A program made the translations under genes and the position numbers. This document shows, piece by piece, positions 12,157 through 22,645 of a stretch of 64,000 bases of DNA. Every line of letters starts with the position of its first letter. Positions within the stretch are counted from its first letter, which is position 1. Under the pieces are notes generated by a model. The model was not told the DNA's origin, did not search any database, and saw only the letters and a program-made list of their open reading frames with translations. Source of the DNA: Sanghuangporus weigelae (Eukaryota; Basidiomycota; Agaricomycetes; Hymenochaetales; Hymenochaetaceae); contig CP137318.1 in assembly GCA_033182465.1 (NCBI GenBank), positions 3,348,001-3,412,000 on the forward strand, read 5' to 3'.

Positions 12157-13134
12157 AGCTCACTTAGGCAGATCTAGTCAAATTCTTGTACATCAACTCT
12201 CACAATCACCACATTACAGAGGTTCCTAACACACATCTGTATAGTCTATCATATATGAGCTAATACAAATCTACAAAAAATGTTGTTTTAGTCCATGAAA
12301 GTTTCATTTGTAGTTGTCTGTTTATGACCTAAAAATTTATATATTGGTGACTTAGTGCACATCAAGTTGTAGATATGCCTAGATGACCTACGGAAATGAC
12401 GAAATATTGCTAGCTCATATAGTCAATATTAGAATCAGAGTAAGATGAGTAATATATGTGACTTACTACTGAAGCAAGTGTCTCACACTGCTTGAGATGA
12501 TAAGCGATATCAATGAATTAGGCAAAGGTAGCTATCAAGCTAGTGTTTGTATGAGAGAAGATTCCAACTCGCTTTGTGGGGCGTTTGGAAGATGAATTAA
12601 ACTGACACTTGGATGGCTTGTTTGGCCTCCTTTTATACTCTACAGGTGTGGCTATGCTATGGCTACTACTATAACTATCTACCTCTGTCTTTGTGCTGTC
12701 CACAATCCTTTCCTTGTCAATTCCTTGCATTTCGAGTCAATTCCTAGAGCTCCTTGTTAATTCCGATAGTACTTCATGTTCTGGTTCATTCTACCAGTTT
12801 CACAGCTCCACAATGCTGTGTGCTACAATGCCTGAGCTCTACTACTATGGTTTAATTGTTACTAGCACATTCTGGTACATACTTTCTATCTTCAGCGATT
12901 TTGCTGGTAAGTCTTTTATACTAAGTTCTACCAGTTCTTTCTGGTTCGTTCCACAGCTTCTCTTCCTCGGAGCTAGGACTTACATGCTTCTTCCGACTTG
13001 GACTATCTGACTGATGCTTTAACTCCTATCGACTCATTCTGCTACTCTACCTGTGCAGTCTGGAATATCTTTACTCTCATTTACTACTTGCAATCGCTTC
13101 TTATCTCTTTCCTGATAAGATTACCTTCGTGTAT
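12157..13134. other. AT-rich repeat region, no gene seen
   Basis: This stretch holds scattered TCTACA/TGTAGA motifs (12190-12370) and a pyrimidine-rich part with repeated GTCAATTCCT-like words near 12715-12750. It may include the downstream part of relic LTR D, but I could not find its other end. No coding sequence is convincing. Confidence 0.4.
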
Positions 13135-13928
13135 CTAGCGATCATTGATCTCCATGAATTCCAAGCTTCTGTGCCTGCTCGGTATGACATCTTCTTCCGG
13201 AATTCCTGTTGGCTTTCCCACCGGCGTTCTATCATCTACCGGAAAGCTTAGTTTGTATAGGTATGTTGTCATCCTTGTGAATCCCTCTTCCGGCGGCATC
13301 GGGATCTTGATCTTGCCGATGATAAACTTTATTCTGTGTTCTATCATTAGCTCGGTGATCCGCTCGTCTATAATTGATACTCCTTCTGTATCAATGAGTT
13401 TAATGAATTCCTTGCCTCTAGTCAATGTATTCTCTGCTACTCATCGTACTATTTCATTAGCTCCCTTCCTATATGGTATGTCAATGTTAATATGAATAAA
13501 TTGACATTCCTCTTTATGTTTACGCTTTGGGAATTTAATCTGTACTCCCACGTTCGTTAAGTAATCTCGTTCGTCATGTGAGAAAATCGCTATCATATAT
13601 TCATATGTTATGTATCCTGGGTTAGGCTTTTCTACCCCGTCTTGTACAGTGTATCCTGGGAATATCCTGTGTGTTGCTCGTATGTCGAAGTTCATTTGTA
13701 ATACTTTGGTCATCAGGATTGATGTAATTATTGTACAGTAAATGTCCCATCCGATTTGATGTGCTTGTTGACATTTCTCACAGTCCTTTACTTCTGGCCA
13801 TTCACTGGTCTGTCCTTGGTTAACTATTCTCTTTGTCATGGCTTCAAGCGTTCTTGATGAGCGTGTATACATGTTACTTGTATGCTGTCACGTGGGTACT
13901 ATAATGCTGACTAAAGCAATTTCTAACA
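13135..13928 (-). mobile_element. Relic D: LTR of a decayed relative of element A, with remains of its U3 reading frame
   Basis: Minus-strand frames at 13872-13441 and 13425-13135 resemble the protein encoded in the LTR of element A. Both contain C-x2-C-x2-A-x-Q-x2-W (CEKCQQAHQIGW here, CANCYLAYQRSW in A), and later YEYMIAIF against YDHEVSIW, VGVQIKF against VGVRAWI, and a K/Q-x2-C followed by a D-x-P stretch. The likely LTR edge is at 13928, where the minus strand begins TGTTAGAAATTGC. This is 56 nt before the frame's ATG, against 60 nt in A. The other end was not found. It is broken and clearly older than A and B. Confidence 0.6.
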
Positions 13929-14024
13929 GTCAACTCTACACAAATCTACACAATCAGGTGAGGTCTGAGGGACTTTACGGAAATCTCGACGTGTCACTTC
14001 TCTCTTCCTGCCTGCCACCATCAT

Positions 14025-15563
14025 TGTTAGGACCAGTGTTTTTAGACGAGGTGGTCAGTCTAAGCGTACCGGAACAAGTCCCTGCTTATTCCTTCTGATG
14101 ATAATTGATTGGAGACGGAACGAAGGTTATAGATGTACTACTTTAGAAGCGAGCGATAGGCTCAAGCTTGACCTCAGTAGTAGAACAGGGTTTCAATCAA
14201 AGGGTACAGTTTTCGATTGAGGGTACAAAATAATTTTGCTGAGGGACAATGCCCCGCTCAGCTGGCCCTTAAATAACCTATTTACTAAATAGTACCGACT
14301 ACCTATTACTACCGACTACAGCCTTGCTATTGGTCTAGACAATATGTTTTCTCTGACACCAGTACTCTACTCTGGTGCCAACACCGATACTTTCCTCTAG
14401 TGTTGAATCACAATACTTCTACCATATTAGGAGGGTTTGTTTGAGTCCTACTACCCCGATGCTTCGAGAAGCTTCTTCCGTGCTTCCTCCGACCTGCAAT
14501 CGTTATCACATGTTAATCTCTCCTTATCTTTACCCCGCGATCCTTCTCCGTTCCCAGACGGGTTCCCATGATAGTTGCCAAGCTATCGCTTCTCTGGCGC
14601 TCCGTTCCCGGGCCGAGCTTCTGCCGCTTAATCCTCGATCATGGGGGAGATAGTGATATCAGGGTTAGAGATCGGCAGAGCTTGCCGATCTTCTCCCGGC
14701 GAATGAGTGTACTCCGCTACACTCCTTCTGTGCCTCGCCGCGACTTCGATGTCCGATAGTTGTAGTCCTGGGCCCGTGGTTAGCCGTAGCCTCTGTCCAA
14801 AGTGCTCACGGCTATTCCACTCATCAACTGTAATTACCCCTGGCTCTGACGCTCGCCAAGCCTGCATCAAGCGTTCTATCGCTTCTTCCGTAAGATGTTC
14901 AATGTCCGAAGGTGGCCGCTTGTAAACTGGCCAATCGACTTCCACTGCCGTGTGACTGCACAAGGTCTGGTGCCGATGCTGATTGATCCAAGCTCGCACG
15001 CCGACCTTTAATGCATAGACATCCCTATCGCTAAGCCATATGGATACCTCATGGTCGTATGCACTCATTCCGCGGTTCGGTAATGGTTGGTCTTCTGTTC
15101 GTTCCGAGGGTCCGGGCTTATGCCGAATCTTGACATCGGCTGCTTCCCTTGACACTAACCGTTCCGTGAAGTTCTTCATGAGCCATTCCGCAAGTACCCA
15201 GCTTCGTTGGTAGGCCAAGTAACAATTGGCGCACACCAAGCTTTCGTGTACAAATCTTCTAGTTGCACCACGCCGATAATGTCTTCGTTGCAGGAGTTCC
15301 GTATACCTTGCGACATTCCTTTCTTCCATCGCCGCCAGACTGCGTTCCGGCGGTGGAGTATGTCCAATGTGCATATTAGTTAGTCCTAATTGCAAATCAT
15401 TAGAGTCCTCCGTGTCTTCTCCAGACGATCCGTGGTTTGCTACTCTTGAGTCGCCACCACTGTTCTGCCGTAGTAGCCTTTCGAAATAGTCTTGATTTGG
15501 CATCGCAACTCGGTGTGTAAAATTTAGCCCACGCCGTATTAGATAACCACAATTTTCGTAACA
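14025..15563 (-). repeat. 3' LTR of element A (1,539 bp)
   Basis: Same length as and about 99% identical to 37010-38548. Most of it is U3, which encodes the 291-residue frame. By comparison with the 5' LTR, the predicted transcript start is at about 14240, leaving ~216 bp of R-U5. TG...CA ends are present, and a purine tract lies immediately inside it. Confidence 0.93.
14628..15503 (-). CDS. U3-encoded protein of element A, 3' LTR copy (291 residues)
   Basis: The frame starts 60 nt inside the LTR and ends before the predicted TATA box, so it lies wholly in U3 and, in this copy, on the 3' end of the element's transcript. An acidic Ser/Asp-rich start is followed by a C-x2-C motif (VCANCYLAYQRSW) and a central domain with YDHEVSIWLSDRD and VGVRAWI. 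A C-terminal part has LRLTTGPG. The D relic encodes a related protein and the LTR of B probably does too (LTLAGPRDEF and MPLNDGNDIVM resemble LRLTTGPG and LPISNPDITI). No known function is recognised; CxxC suggests metal binding. It does not resemble Gag, Pol or Env. Confidence 0.7.
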   Translation of the reverse strand: MPNQDYFERLLRQNSGGDSRVANHGSSGEDTEDSNDLQLGLTNMHIGHTPPPERSLAAMEERNVARYTELLQRRHYRRGATRRFVHESLVCANCYLAYQRSWVLAEWLMKNFTERLVSREAADVKIRHKPGPSERTEDQPLPNRGMSAYDHEVSIWLSDRDVYALKVGVRAWINQHRHQTLCSHTAVEVDWPVYKRPPSDIEHLTEEAIERLMQAWRASEPGVITVDEWNSREHFGQRLRLTTGPGLQLSDIEVAARHRRSVAEYTHSPGEDRQALPISNPDITISPMIED

Positions 15564-15801
15564 TTCCTCCTCCTAAGATCCACTTCGGACTGCAAGGAGA
15601 GTGTGGATCCAATTAATTGTGGTAGCCATAATCTTGCTGTTTCGTTTGGTTCCTTACCGGGCCTCGATTCCGTGTCGGCCTCCAACATACTAGCTGCTTC
15701 CAAACAGGCTAGGATATAGTTAATGGATATATCATATCCTTCCAGCATCAATTTCTGACGCTAGGGATAGTTTAACGACGTGTCCGGGTCGTACTTCTTC
15801 T

Positions 15802-18800
15802 CTAAGCCTCACTGACCTCGCTATCCGTCGAGTCAGCATGATACCAATCGTTATAGGAGAGTCCTTCCTCTAGTCCTTCCATCCTATCGTATCTTCGTAT
15901 AGGTAAAGCGTTTGCTCGGGTGAATGGCCGTTTAGCAGCTCTCCAATGATGCTTGTGCCATTCTGGATAGGCAAAATCTCGTTGCTTTATACCTGTCTTG
16001 TTGTCGTATTTCCTTCGTTGTCTAGTTCTCTGCAGCACCTTTCTCCCATAAAGCGTGCTCAGGTAATAGTCGTCCGCTCTGCGTACATCCAGAAGTCTCT
16101 GCGCCAAAGCGACAATTCCTGCAACCTTCTTTCTAAAGGGAAGGTTCACGGCGTCCGGCCAACCGTTCCTTTCGTGATACTCTCGCAATTTTTCGGGGGC
16201 GTTGCGTAGCCCTTCTACAGGTTCCCAGGTATTTTCCTCTTCGGGGTAGCCGAGCCATTTAACCTGGTATTCCCATGTGTTGTGCCGTTTCCTCATGTCC
16301 CGAATTACTTCTACTTCGTATTCGGCTTCTCCAGCAATGACTTCTGGTGGTGGTCTTGTTCGTTGTGTCGGATCTTTTCGTTCTCGATAGGGAATTAATA
16401 GTCCTGCGTAAAACACCGGGTGGATCCTCAGTTCCTTTGGAAGGTCCAGCTCGTAGTTGACTGGCCCATGCTTCGCGACGATCTTGTAAGGTCCAATATT
16501 TCTGTCACCTAATTTCCTAGTAGGGACTAATAGTGTTAGATTTCGGCCATCTAACATGACCTTATCTCCGATCTCGAATTCCGGCATCGGGCCTCGGTGT
16601 TTATCTGCAAACTTCTTCATTGCATCTCGTGCTTTAGTAAGTGCTTCCAACGCTTCTTGTTGATGCTTCATCCGCATTGCCACATAGTCTTGAGTACCTT
16701 GGATTGGAAGCTTAAATCCTACTTCCGGCTGAAACCCATAAACCATTTCAAACGGTGACTTCCCAGTACTTGAGTGACTTCGACTGTTATAGGCAAATTC
16801 CGCCATAGGAAGATGTTCGTCCCAATCATCCTGTTGCAGACTGGAATAGCATCTTAGCAGCTGTTCCATTTCCTGGTTCACTCGTTCCGTTTGTCCGTCT
16901 GTTTGTGGATGATATGCCGTACTAAGCTTCGTTTCGATTCCAAGGGCCTGGTTCACTTGTTCGGTAAACCGGCTTGCAAACTGCGGTCCCCTGTCGCTAA
17001 TTACTGTTTTTGGGGTTCCAACCTTGCTGTAGACATGTTTGATCATCATGTCAGCAGTGGTTTTCGAGTTTGCATTTACAGTGGTAGGTATAAATGTTCC
17101 CATTTTTGAGAACCGATCTACTACCACTAGTATTGCATTGTTTCCTTTGCTCGTAGTTGGAAGTCCGGTGACGTAGTCCATAGTAATTTCTTCATAGGGC
17201 CGATTCATTACTGGCAGCGGTTGTAAAGGCGGTTGCGTCTTTCCTCGTCTTGCCTTCGTCCGTTGGCACGTATCGCAAGTGCGCACATATTCTTCGACCC
17301 ATTCCCTAATCTTTGGCCACCATACTCTTCGTTCCAGTTTCGTGATAGTCTTGTCTATCCCCGGGTGTCCTGCTGCTGGAGCGTCATGGCACTGTCGTAC
17401 TAATTCTCGTTTAATTTCATCAACTGGTGGGATTACCAATTTTCCATCCCTCCACCAGTATCCTTCTTCGAAAGTCCCGATTTCTTGCTCCTTGGACTTT
17501 TCGTATCCTGCTCGAATCTTTTCTCCCAGTTCCGAACCTCCTGTAATTTCAAACACCCGTATAGTGCGCACGGGCAGTTCTTGGTTCCGGAACAGCTCTG
17601 GGGGAAGTAGGACTTGTTCTGGTACATCTTCAACGCCTTGTTCGTAGTCAGGCCGTCGTGACAGTGCATCCGCTCTTGAATTCTTGGTTCCTGGTCGATA
17701 CTCGATTCTGAATCGAAATCTGCTGAGAAAAGTAGCCCATCTCGCCTGGCGTCCACTGAGTTTTCTAGCTCCCATGAAATACCGGAGGTTTGCCTGATCA
17801 CTAATTACCCGAATTTCATGTTTAGCTCCTTCCAAGTGGTGTCGCCAATTGCTCAAAGCTTTGACAATTGCCAGCAATTCCTTGTCCATTACTGGGTAGT
17901 TGTTCTCGGCGTCTCGATAGGTATTCGACCAATATCCAATAGGATGCAAAATTCCATCGTCACTTTCTTGCGAGAGCACTGCTCCCATCGCAAAGTTAGA
18001 TGCATCTGTTTCCAGTACAAATTGTTTCTCGTGATCGGGTCGTACAAGCATAGGTGCAGATGTGAAGGCTTCCTTCAACTTGACGAAGCCTTCTCGTTGA
18101 CGATCTCCCCAAGTAAATGTCTTCTTGCCAGACATGAGTTCCGTTAGCGGCCTAGCGATCTTGGCGAAGCCTTCGATAAATTTTCGGTAGAAGTTCGCAA
18201 AACCAATGAACTTTCGAATGTCTCGCTTGCTTGACAAATCTGGCCATTCTTGAACTGCTTTTACCTTGTAGGGATCCATCTGCATGCCCGATTGGTTAAC
18301 AACAAATCCTAGATAGTCGAGCTCCTGTTTGGCAAAGTAGCACTTCTCTGGCTTGCAAAAGAAGTCTGCTTTCCTCAACCTGCGCAATACTTCTGCTAGC
18401 AGGTCCCAGTGTTCCTGTTTTGTTTCCGCATAGATAATAATGTCATCTAGATAAATGAGTATGCCCTGCCCAATCATGTCCTGAAAGAGCTCGTTCATTG
18501 CACGTTGGAATACCGCAGGTGCATTCATTAGTCCAAACTGCATTACCAGCGGCTGGTAAACCCCCATGTGAGTTCTGAAGGCGGCATACTTTTCATGCCC
18601 TGGATGGATTCGCACATTGTTATACCCGCTTCGTAAATCCAGTGTAGAAAACCATTTCGCATGAGCCAAATCGTCCGGTAGCATATGTAATAGAGGCATT
18701 GGCTGGTGATCCGGTATGACCACCGCATTCAATCCTCTGTAGTCGATTACGATACGATACTCTGGTTTGCCATCCTTTCCTAGTGTTTTCTTGGCTATAA

Positions 18801-20955
18801 CAAATACTGGTGCACAAGTGCTTGCTTTTTCGTTGGCAGGGACGTTGTTCCCTACAACACGAATCCATCCTTTCTTCAGGTCATCGCGAATCCATTCTTC
18901 GACCGCTCGTTTCTCGGCAGGAGCAAGTGGATATACTGGTCCGGGTTTGGGTAGCTCTGCATTGGGTAGCAGTTCTATCTTCATATCCCATTGGCTCGAG
19001 TTAGGTAGCCGTCTAGCAGCATCCTTGTCAAACCTATCCCAGAAATCCCAGATTTCTTTTGGAAGAATATCTTCGAGGGTTTGTGTTCCTGCATGGTCTG
19101 CCATCCTTTCGTCGAGTGCTTTCTCCTGAGCATACTTTTGAGCTATGCTGTTGTATTTGAGGAGTCGTTCCCTTCGTGATGCGACTTGTCGCTGCTCTAG
19201 TCGGCGAATCCAGGTAGAAGGCTTGGGTAGCGCTTCTAATCGAGAGCCGTCCTCCACCCGCATCGAAGTGGTGGGCTTATGCGATCCTAGGTTACCCTTG
19301 AACACCGTTTCGGATCCAGCTTTTCTCTCTAGCACTTTTCCTTTCACCCTTTCGTGCGGCTGCTTAACCGAGTCAACAGGCGGAAGCCATTGGCGACTCT
19401 TTTGCCCCTGCGAGAGCTTCTGCTCTATCGCGGCATATCTAATTGACCTGCTACCTTTACCGTTTGTTTTCCCTGTCGGAGCAGGGCCCTGCATTTTGGC
19501 TTCTCGCCATGGTCTTCGCGGGTGCACTTGAGCTCCCAAAGCCAGCCTACTTGATGCTTGCGGCGTACTGTCTTCGGCTCTGTGCCGGAATGGGACTACC
19601 CTCCCTTTGGGGTGGACCATTTCTCCAGGCCTTAGTCTACCCTTGAACGACGTCTTGGGTCTGGTCGCTCCCTTTTCTCTCGAAGTGGGAGATCTCGCTA
19701 GGTGGCCGAACCTAGTGCGCTGCAGAGCATTAGTTCTCTGAGGCTCCCGACCCCGCATACTCCTGCTAGTACGCTTGTTTCGTGTGGTGAAACTAACCGA
19801 CTGCTTCTGCACTGCCAGGGTTGAGTCATTTTCTCCCTCGTGCATGGATGGAGGAGTCCACTCCACCCTAATACTCCTTATTACAGGGTTCGAATCGGTA
19901 CCACTTCCCCCACTGCGTTGTCTTCGAACTCGTAGCGGATCAGAGGCATAGTGCCCTGGCTTTCCTGCCTTTGGTGGCACGCTCGGCCTCTTTCCTTTCT
20001 TCGTATCCGATCCTTCTGAGTCGACAGACATTTGCCCTTGAATCTCGGCTTGCACTCTTGCTTGTGCCTCGTGTGTCGTGGTTGAAGTTTCCTCTTGTCG
20101 TGCGGCATTCTTCTTGATCTCCTGCAGCTGTAAATGCGCTCCGTACATGCTTCCATACCATTGGTAGAGCATTTCTGAGTCGGACCCTTTGTCTATGTCC
20201 CTCATCATCGCATTATACACTGCTTGATCTGCCTCTTCTAGGGAGTTAAAATCGAAAAATTCCCTACGGTCAAGGGTTATCCTGTGTATGTCATCCTTCG
20301 TATAGAATTGCCATTTTCCGACTTCCTTGTGGAGGACGGATTTGGATTCTGGATGCATGTCGCTTAGAAACACTATTGGTGGTTCGATTTCGGTTTTCTC
20401 CATTGGTACTCCTTCTGGTGGTAGATTCGCGGGTTCCTCGACTTCTTCCTCACTTTCGGTGTAGTGTCCTGAATCCATATCGCTGTGGTAGTAGACCCTA
20501 GTTTCCCATTCTTCTTCCCGTTCGTCTTCTGCGTCCCTTCCCCAATTCTGGGGAGCGTATTTGGGAGCCTTTTGCCATCGTTTGCGCTTCCTGGTTCGTC
20601 TCGAGGCAATAGTTAGTTCGATCATACGCAGACGTGCCGTTCCATTGAAGTTAACTTCTTTGCTTCCTTTGCTGAGCGTTCCTTTGGTCCAATCGATGGT
20701 TGGCTTATACTGTTCAAGCCAATCATTCCCTATGAGAAACTTGTCTTCATGAGTGTCTACCACAGCGATGTCCATTAAACCTCTAGTAATCCCTGTATCC
20801 ACTATTGCTCGAACATTCCGAGTCCATCCACCATGATTAATCGATCCATCGGCATTCCGGATGGTATAGTTACCTTCCGCCGGCACTGTTTTTAGTCCTA
20901 GGCTCTGTACCACCGTTGGACTAATAGTAGTGATTGCGGATCCGGAGTCAATCAT
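15802..20955 (-). CDS. pol: Pol polyprotein of element A
   Basis: Domains in order along 1,717 residues: an aspartic protease with DSG at residue ~3 (the frame is open further upstream, so the true protease starts earlier); a very long Lys/Arg/Ser-rich linker of about 500 residues; reverse transcriptase with YLDDIIIY near residue 834; RNase H with LETDAS near 981; integrase with an H-C zinc finger (HDAPAAGHPG ... CDTCQ) near 1188, and D, D, E near 1258, 1320 and 1355 (MDYVTGL, DRGPQF, TDGQTERVNQE); a GPY module (GPYKIV); and a chromodomain (YEVEVIRDM ... WLGYPEEENTWEP) near 1545-1600. The frame is -1 relative to gag and open across the gag stop, as in families that use programmed -1 frameshifting. 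Confidence 0.92.
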   Translation of the reverse strand: MIDSGSAITTISPTVVQSLGLKTVPAEGNYTIRNADGSINHGGWTRNVRAIVDTGITRGLMDIAVVDTHEDKFLIGNDWLEQYKPTIDWTKGTLSKGSKEVNFNGTARLRMIELTIASRRTRKRKRWQKAPKYAPQNWGRDAEDEREEEWETRVYYHSDMDSGHYTESEEEVEEPANLPPEGVPMEKTEIEPPIVFLSDMHPESKSVLHKEVGKWQFYTKDDIHRITLDRREFFDFNSLEEADQAVYNAMMRDIDKGSDSEMLYQWYGSMYGAHLQLQEIKKNAARQEETSTTTHEAQARVQAEIQGQMSVDSEGSDTKKGKRPSVPPKAGKPGHYASDPLRVRRQRSGGSGTDSNPVIRSIRVEWTPPSMHEGENDSTLAVQKQSVSFTTRNKRTSRSMRGREPQRTNALQRTRFGHLARSPTSREKGATRPKTSFKGRLRPGEMVHPKGRVVPFRHRAEDSTPQASSRLALGAQVHPRRPWREAKMQGPAPTGKTNGKGSRSIRYAAIEQKLSQGQKSRQWLPPVDSVKQPHERVKGKVLERKAGSETVFKGNLGSHKPTTSMRVEDGSRLEALPKPSTWIRRLEQRQVASRRERLLKYNSIAQKYAQEKALDERMADHAGTQTLEDILPKEIWDFWDRFDKDAARRLPNSSQWDMKIELLPNAELPKPGPVYPLAPAEKRAVEEWIRDDLKKGWIRVVGNNVPANEKASTCAPVFVIAKKTLGKDGKPEYRIVIDYRGLNAVVIPDHQPMPLLHMLPDDLAHAKWFSTLDLRSGYNNVRIHPGHEKYAAFRTHMGVYQPLVMQFGLMNAPAVFQRAMNELFQDMIGQGILIYLDDIIIYAETKQEHWDLLAEVLRRLRKADFFCKPEKCYFAKQELDYLGFVVNQSGMQMDPYKVKAVQEWPDLSSKRDIRKFIGFANFYRKFIEGFAKIARPLTELMSGKKTFTWGDRQREGFVKLKEAFTSAPMLVRPDHEKQFVLETDASNFAMGAVLSQESDDGILHPIGYWSNTYRDAENNYPVMDKELLAIVKALSNWRHHLEGAKHEIRVISDQANLRYFMGARKLSGRQARWATFLSRFRFRIEYRPGTKNSRADALSRRPDYEQGVEDVPEQVLLPPELFRNQELPVRTIRVFEITGGSELGEKIRAGYEKSKEQEIGTFEEGYWWRDGKLVIPPVDEIKRELVRQCHDAPAAGHPGIDKTITKLERRVWWPKIREWVEEYVRTCDTCQRTKARRGKTQPPLQPLPVMNRPYEEITMDYVTGLPTTSKGNNAILVVVDRFSKMGTFIPTTVNANSKTTADMMIKHVYSKVGTPKTVISDRGPQFASRFTEQVNQALGIETKLSTAYHPQTDGQTERVNQEMEQLLRCYSSLQQDDWDEHLPMAEFAYNSRSHSSTGKSPFEMVYGFQPEVGFKLPIQGTQDYVAMRMKHQQEALEALTKARDAMKKFADKHRGPMPEFEIGDKVMLDGRNLTLLVPTRKLGDRNIGPYKIVAKHGPVNYELDLPKELRIHPVFYAGLLIPYRERKDPTQRTRPPPEVIAGEAEYEVEVIRDMRKRHNTWEYQVKWLGYPEEENTWEPVEGLRNAPEKLREYHERNGWPDAVNLPFRKKVAGIVALAQRLLDVRRADDYYLSTLYGRKVLQRTRQRRKYDNKTGIKQRDFAYPEWHKHHWRAAKRPFTRANALPIRRYDRMEGLEEGLSYNDWYHADSTDSEVSEA

Positions 20956-21095
20956 AGCCGAGAGATTAACCTTTCTCTGTCCCTGAATGACGTCAATGGG
21001 TATAGTGGGATGGTTGGAATTTGGTCTAGCAATAGTCCATCGGCGCTTTACTTCCTTTGAGCCCTTGTCAGTACCCGATGGTGACTGACTGCTCT

Positions 21096-22148
21096 TTAAA
21101 AATCCTCCTCGGAATCCTCCTCGAGGGTGTGCGAAGCCCGTTCCTTCCGCCTTGGTAACTTCGCCCGTTTGTCCAGTAATTCTTCCATTTCGGAATTGCT
21201 ATCAATCCCAACTTCCCGGCGTTTTAGGAAGCGGCCAGTCTTGCCAGATCTTTTCTTTTGCACCCGTCTCTTGTAGTTGGTTCGGTGTCCACGGCTTCTC
21301 TGTTGTTCTCGCCCTACATTGTTGCAGTCCCGTGCAAAATGACCTGTTTTGCCGCATACCCAGCATGCCCCGGAATTTTCCCCTCGGGACCCCCTAGTAA
21401 AGCGCCTAGACATATCAATGTCCATAGGCTCACCCTGAAACTCAGCTGGATGACGAGCTTCAGGGGGCACCGGCGTGTACGATACCGCCTGCCCGTCTTT
21501 AAACATAGGGGTATACTTCTTATTACTGCCAATTACTTTGGCTGCTATTAGACTGTCCTCCAGATTTTTCGCGTTATCCTGCCATTGGGTCAGGTCCCAA
21601 TTAGGGTGTTCCGTATTTGTAAGGAGTGCCTTTAGGATGGTCTGGTTCAGTCCACGTTTGAACTCGTAAACCAGTGCTTGTCCATTGTAATGCTTTGGTA
21701 GTCTCATCCTGATGTCGTTGAAGGCCCTACTATACAGCTTTACCCGCGCCCGTTCCTGATAAATCGTTCGTATGTTTCGCTCGGCCTCTTCTTCTAGTCC
21801 AAAAATGCCATTGTGGTTGAGCGCTAATTCGTTCCATAGATCTGTCTCGGTGTCCCATCCACCCTTTTGGTCAATAATCCAATTATTCGTGACCGGTTCT
21901 TGCTTCCAGGTGGAGACTAGTCGATTCCTATTCACAGCCCATTTGCCGTTAACCCAAGTCTGAGCTTGTCCTCGTAAACATTCCAAAATGATCTTAACCC
22001 GTTTTTCTGGATTGTTGGGATGTTTCTCGTTCAACCGACTGATCATTTGATTCTGAAAGTTTTCAAGCGACTCATATGGGTTTCCCTTAAACAAAGGGTA
22101 CTTCATGATATCTTTGTTAGACATATTGATCTGGACGAATGCAACCAA
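21096..22148 (-). CDS. gag: Gag of element A with one zinc knuckle
   Basis: A 350-residue protein with a helical capsid-type body (FKGNPYESLENFQNQMISRL, and the retrotransposon-gag-like pattern around RVKLYSRAFNDIRMRLP), then a CCHC knuckle CWVCGKTGHFARDC near residue 265 and a basic, then acidic, tail ending EEDSEEDF. The stop falls inside a T-run (GATTTTTAA), after which pol continues in the -1 frame. It assembles virus-like particles in this family. Confidence 0.88.
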   Translation of the reverse strand: MVAFVQINMSNKDIMKYPLFKGNPYESLENFQNQMISRLNEKHPNNPEKRVKIILECLRGQAQTWVNGKWAVNRNRLVSTWKQEPVTNNWIIDQKGGWDTETDLWNELALNHNGIFGLEEEAERNIRTIYQERARVKLYSRAFNDIRMRLPKHYNGQALVYEFKRGLNQTILKALLTNTEHPNWDLTQWQDNAKNLEDSLIAAKVIGSNKKYTPMFKDGQAVSYTPVPPEARHPAEFQGEPMDIDMSRRFTRGSRGENSGACWVCGKTGHFARDCNNVGREQQRSRGHRTNYKRRVQKKRSGKTGRFLKRREVGIDSNSEMEELLDKRAKLPRRKERASHTLEEDSEEDF

Positions 22149-22640
22149 AAATTTGTGAGTATCACTCTCATTCAGCGCATTTAATAATACATGGTTAAGT
22201 AGTTAACTATCCAGCGAGTTCCACCTCCGCTTTCCAGCTAACCACCTTACCCTTCCTGCCCGGTCGGTTCTTGGGCGTCTTCCTTATCTTGGCGAGCTCT
22301 CCGCTCTGAGCCAAGGCCTATCTCCTTTATTCCCGAGCTTCAACTCTCTCCTCGCCACTCTCATGTTCTTCGCTTTCCTCTTCCGTTTCCCAGTCGTCGT
22401 TATTCGATGTGAGATAATCGTAGTCGCTTGTATACGGAAATATACCAATATCGGGACCTCGTACCCAAACCACCCGTGTCATGTTCGCTACCCCCTGCAC
22501 CGGTTCTCCCACTACCACTGTGGTAGACTCCGGCCGTGGAGGGCAGCTACTAGGACGCAAGATAGGATCATAAATGAATTCTGATTCTGGGGAATACTCA
22601 CTCGCTGCCTGAAGCCTTTCCTCCCTTTCCCCAATTGTCT
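22149..22640 (-). other. Pre-gag region of element A on the far side of the B insertion
   Basis: This 492-bp stretch lies between gag of A and the left target duplication of B. It includes an acidic Glu/Ser-rich open stretch near 22560-22327. It belonged to the region before gag in A that B interrupted. I make no attempt to join it to the other side. Confidence 0.6.
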
Positions 22641-22645
22641 GGGCG

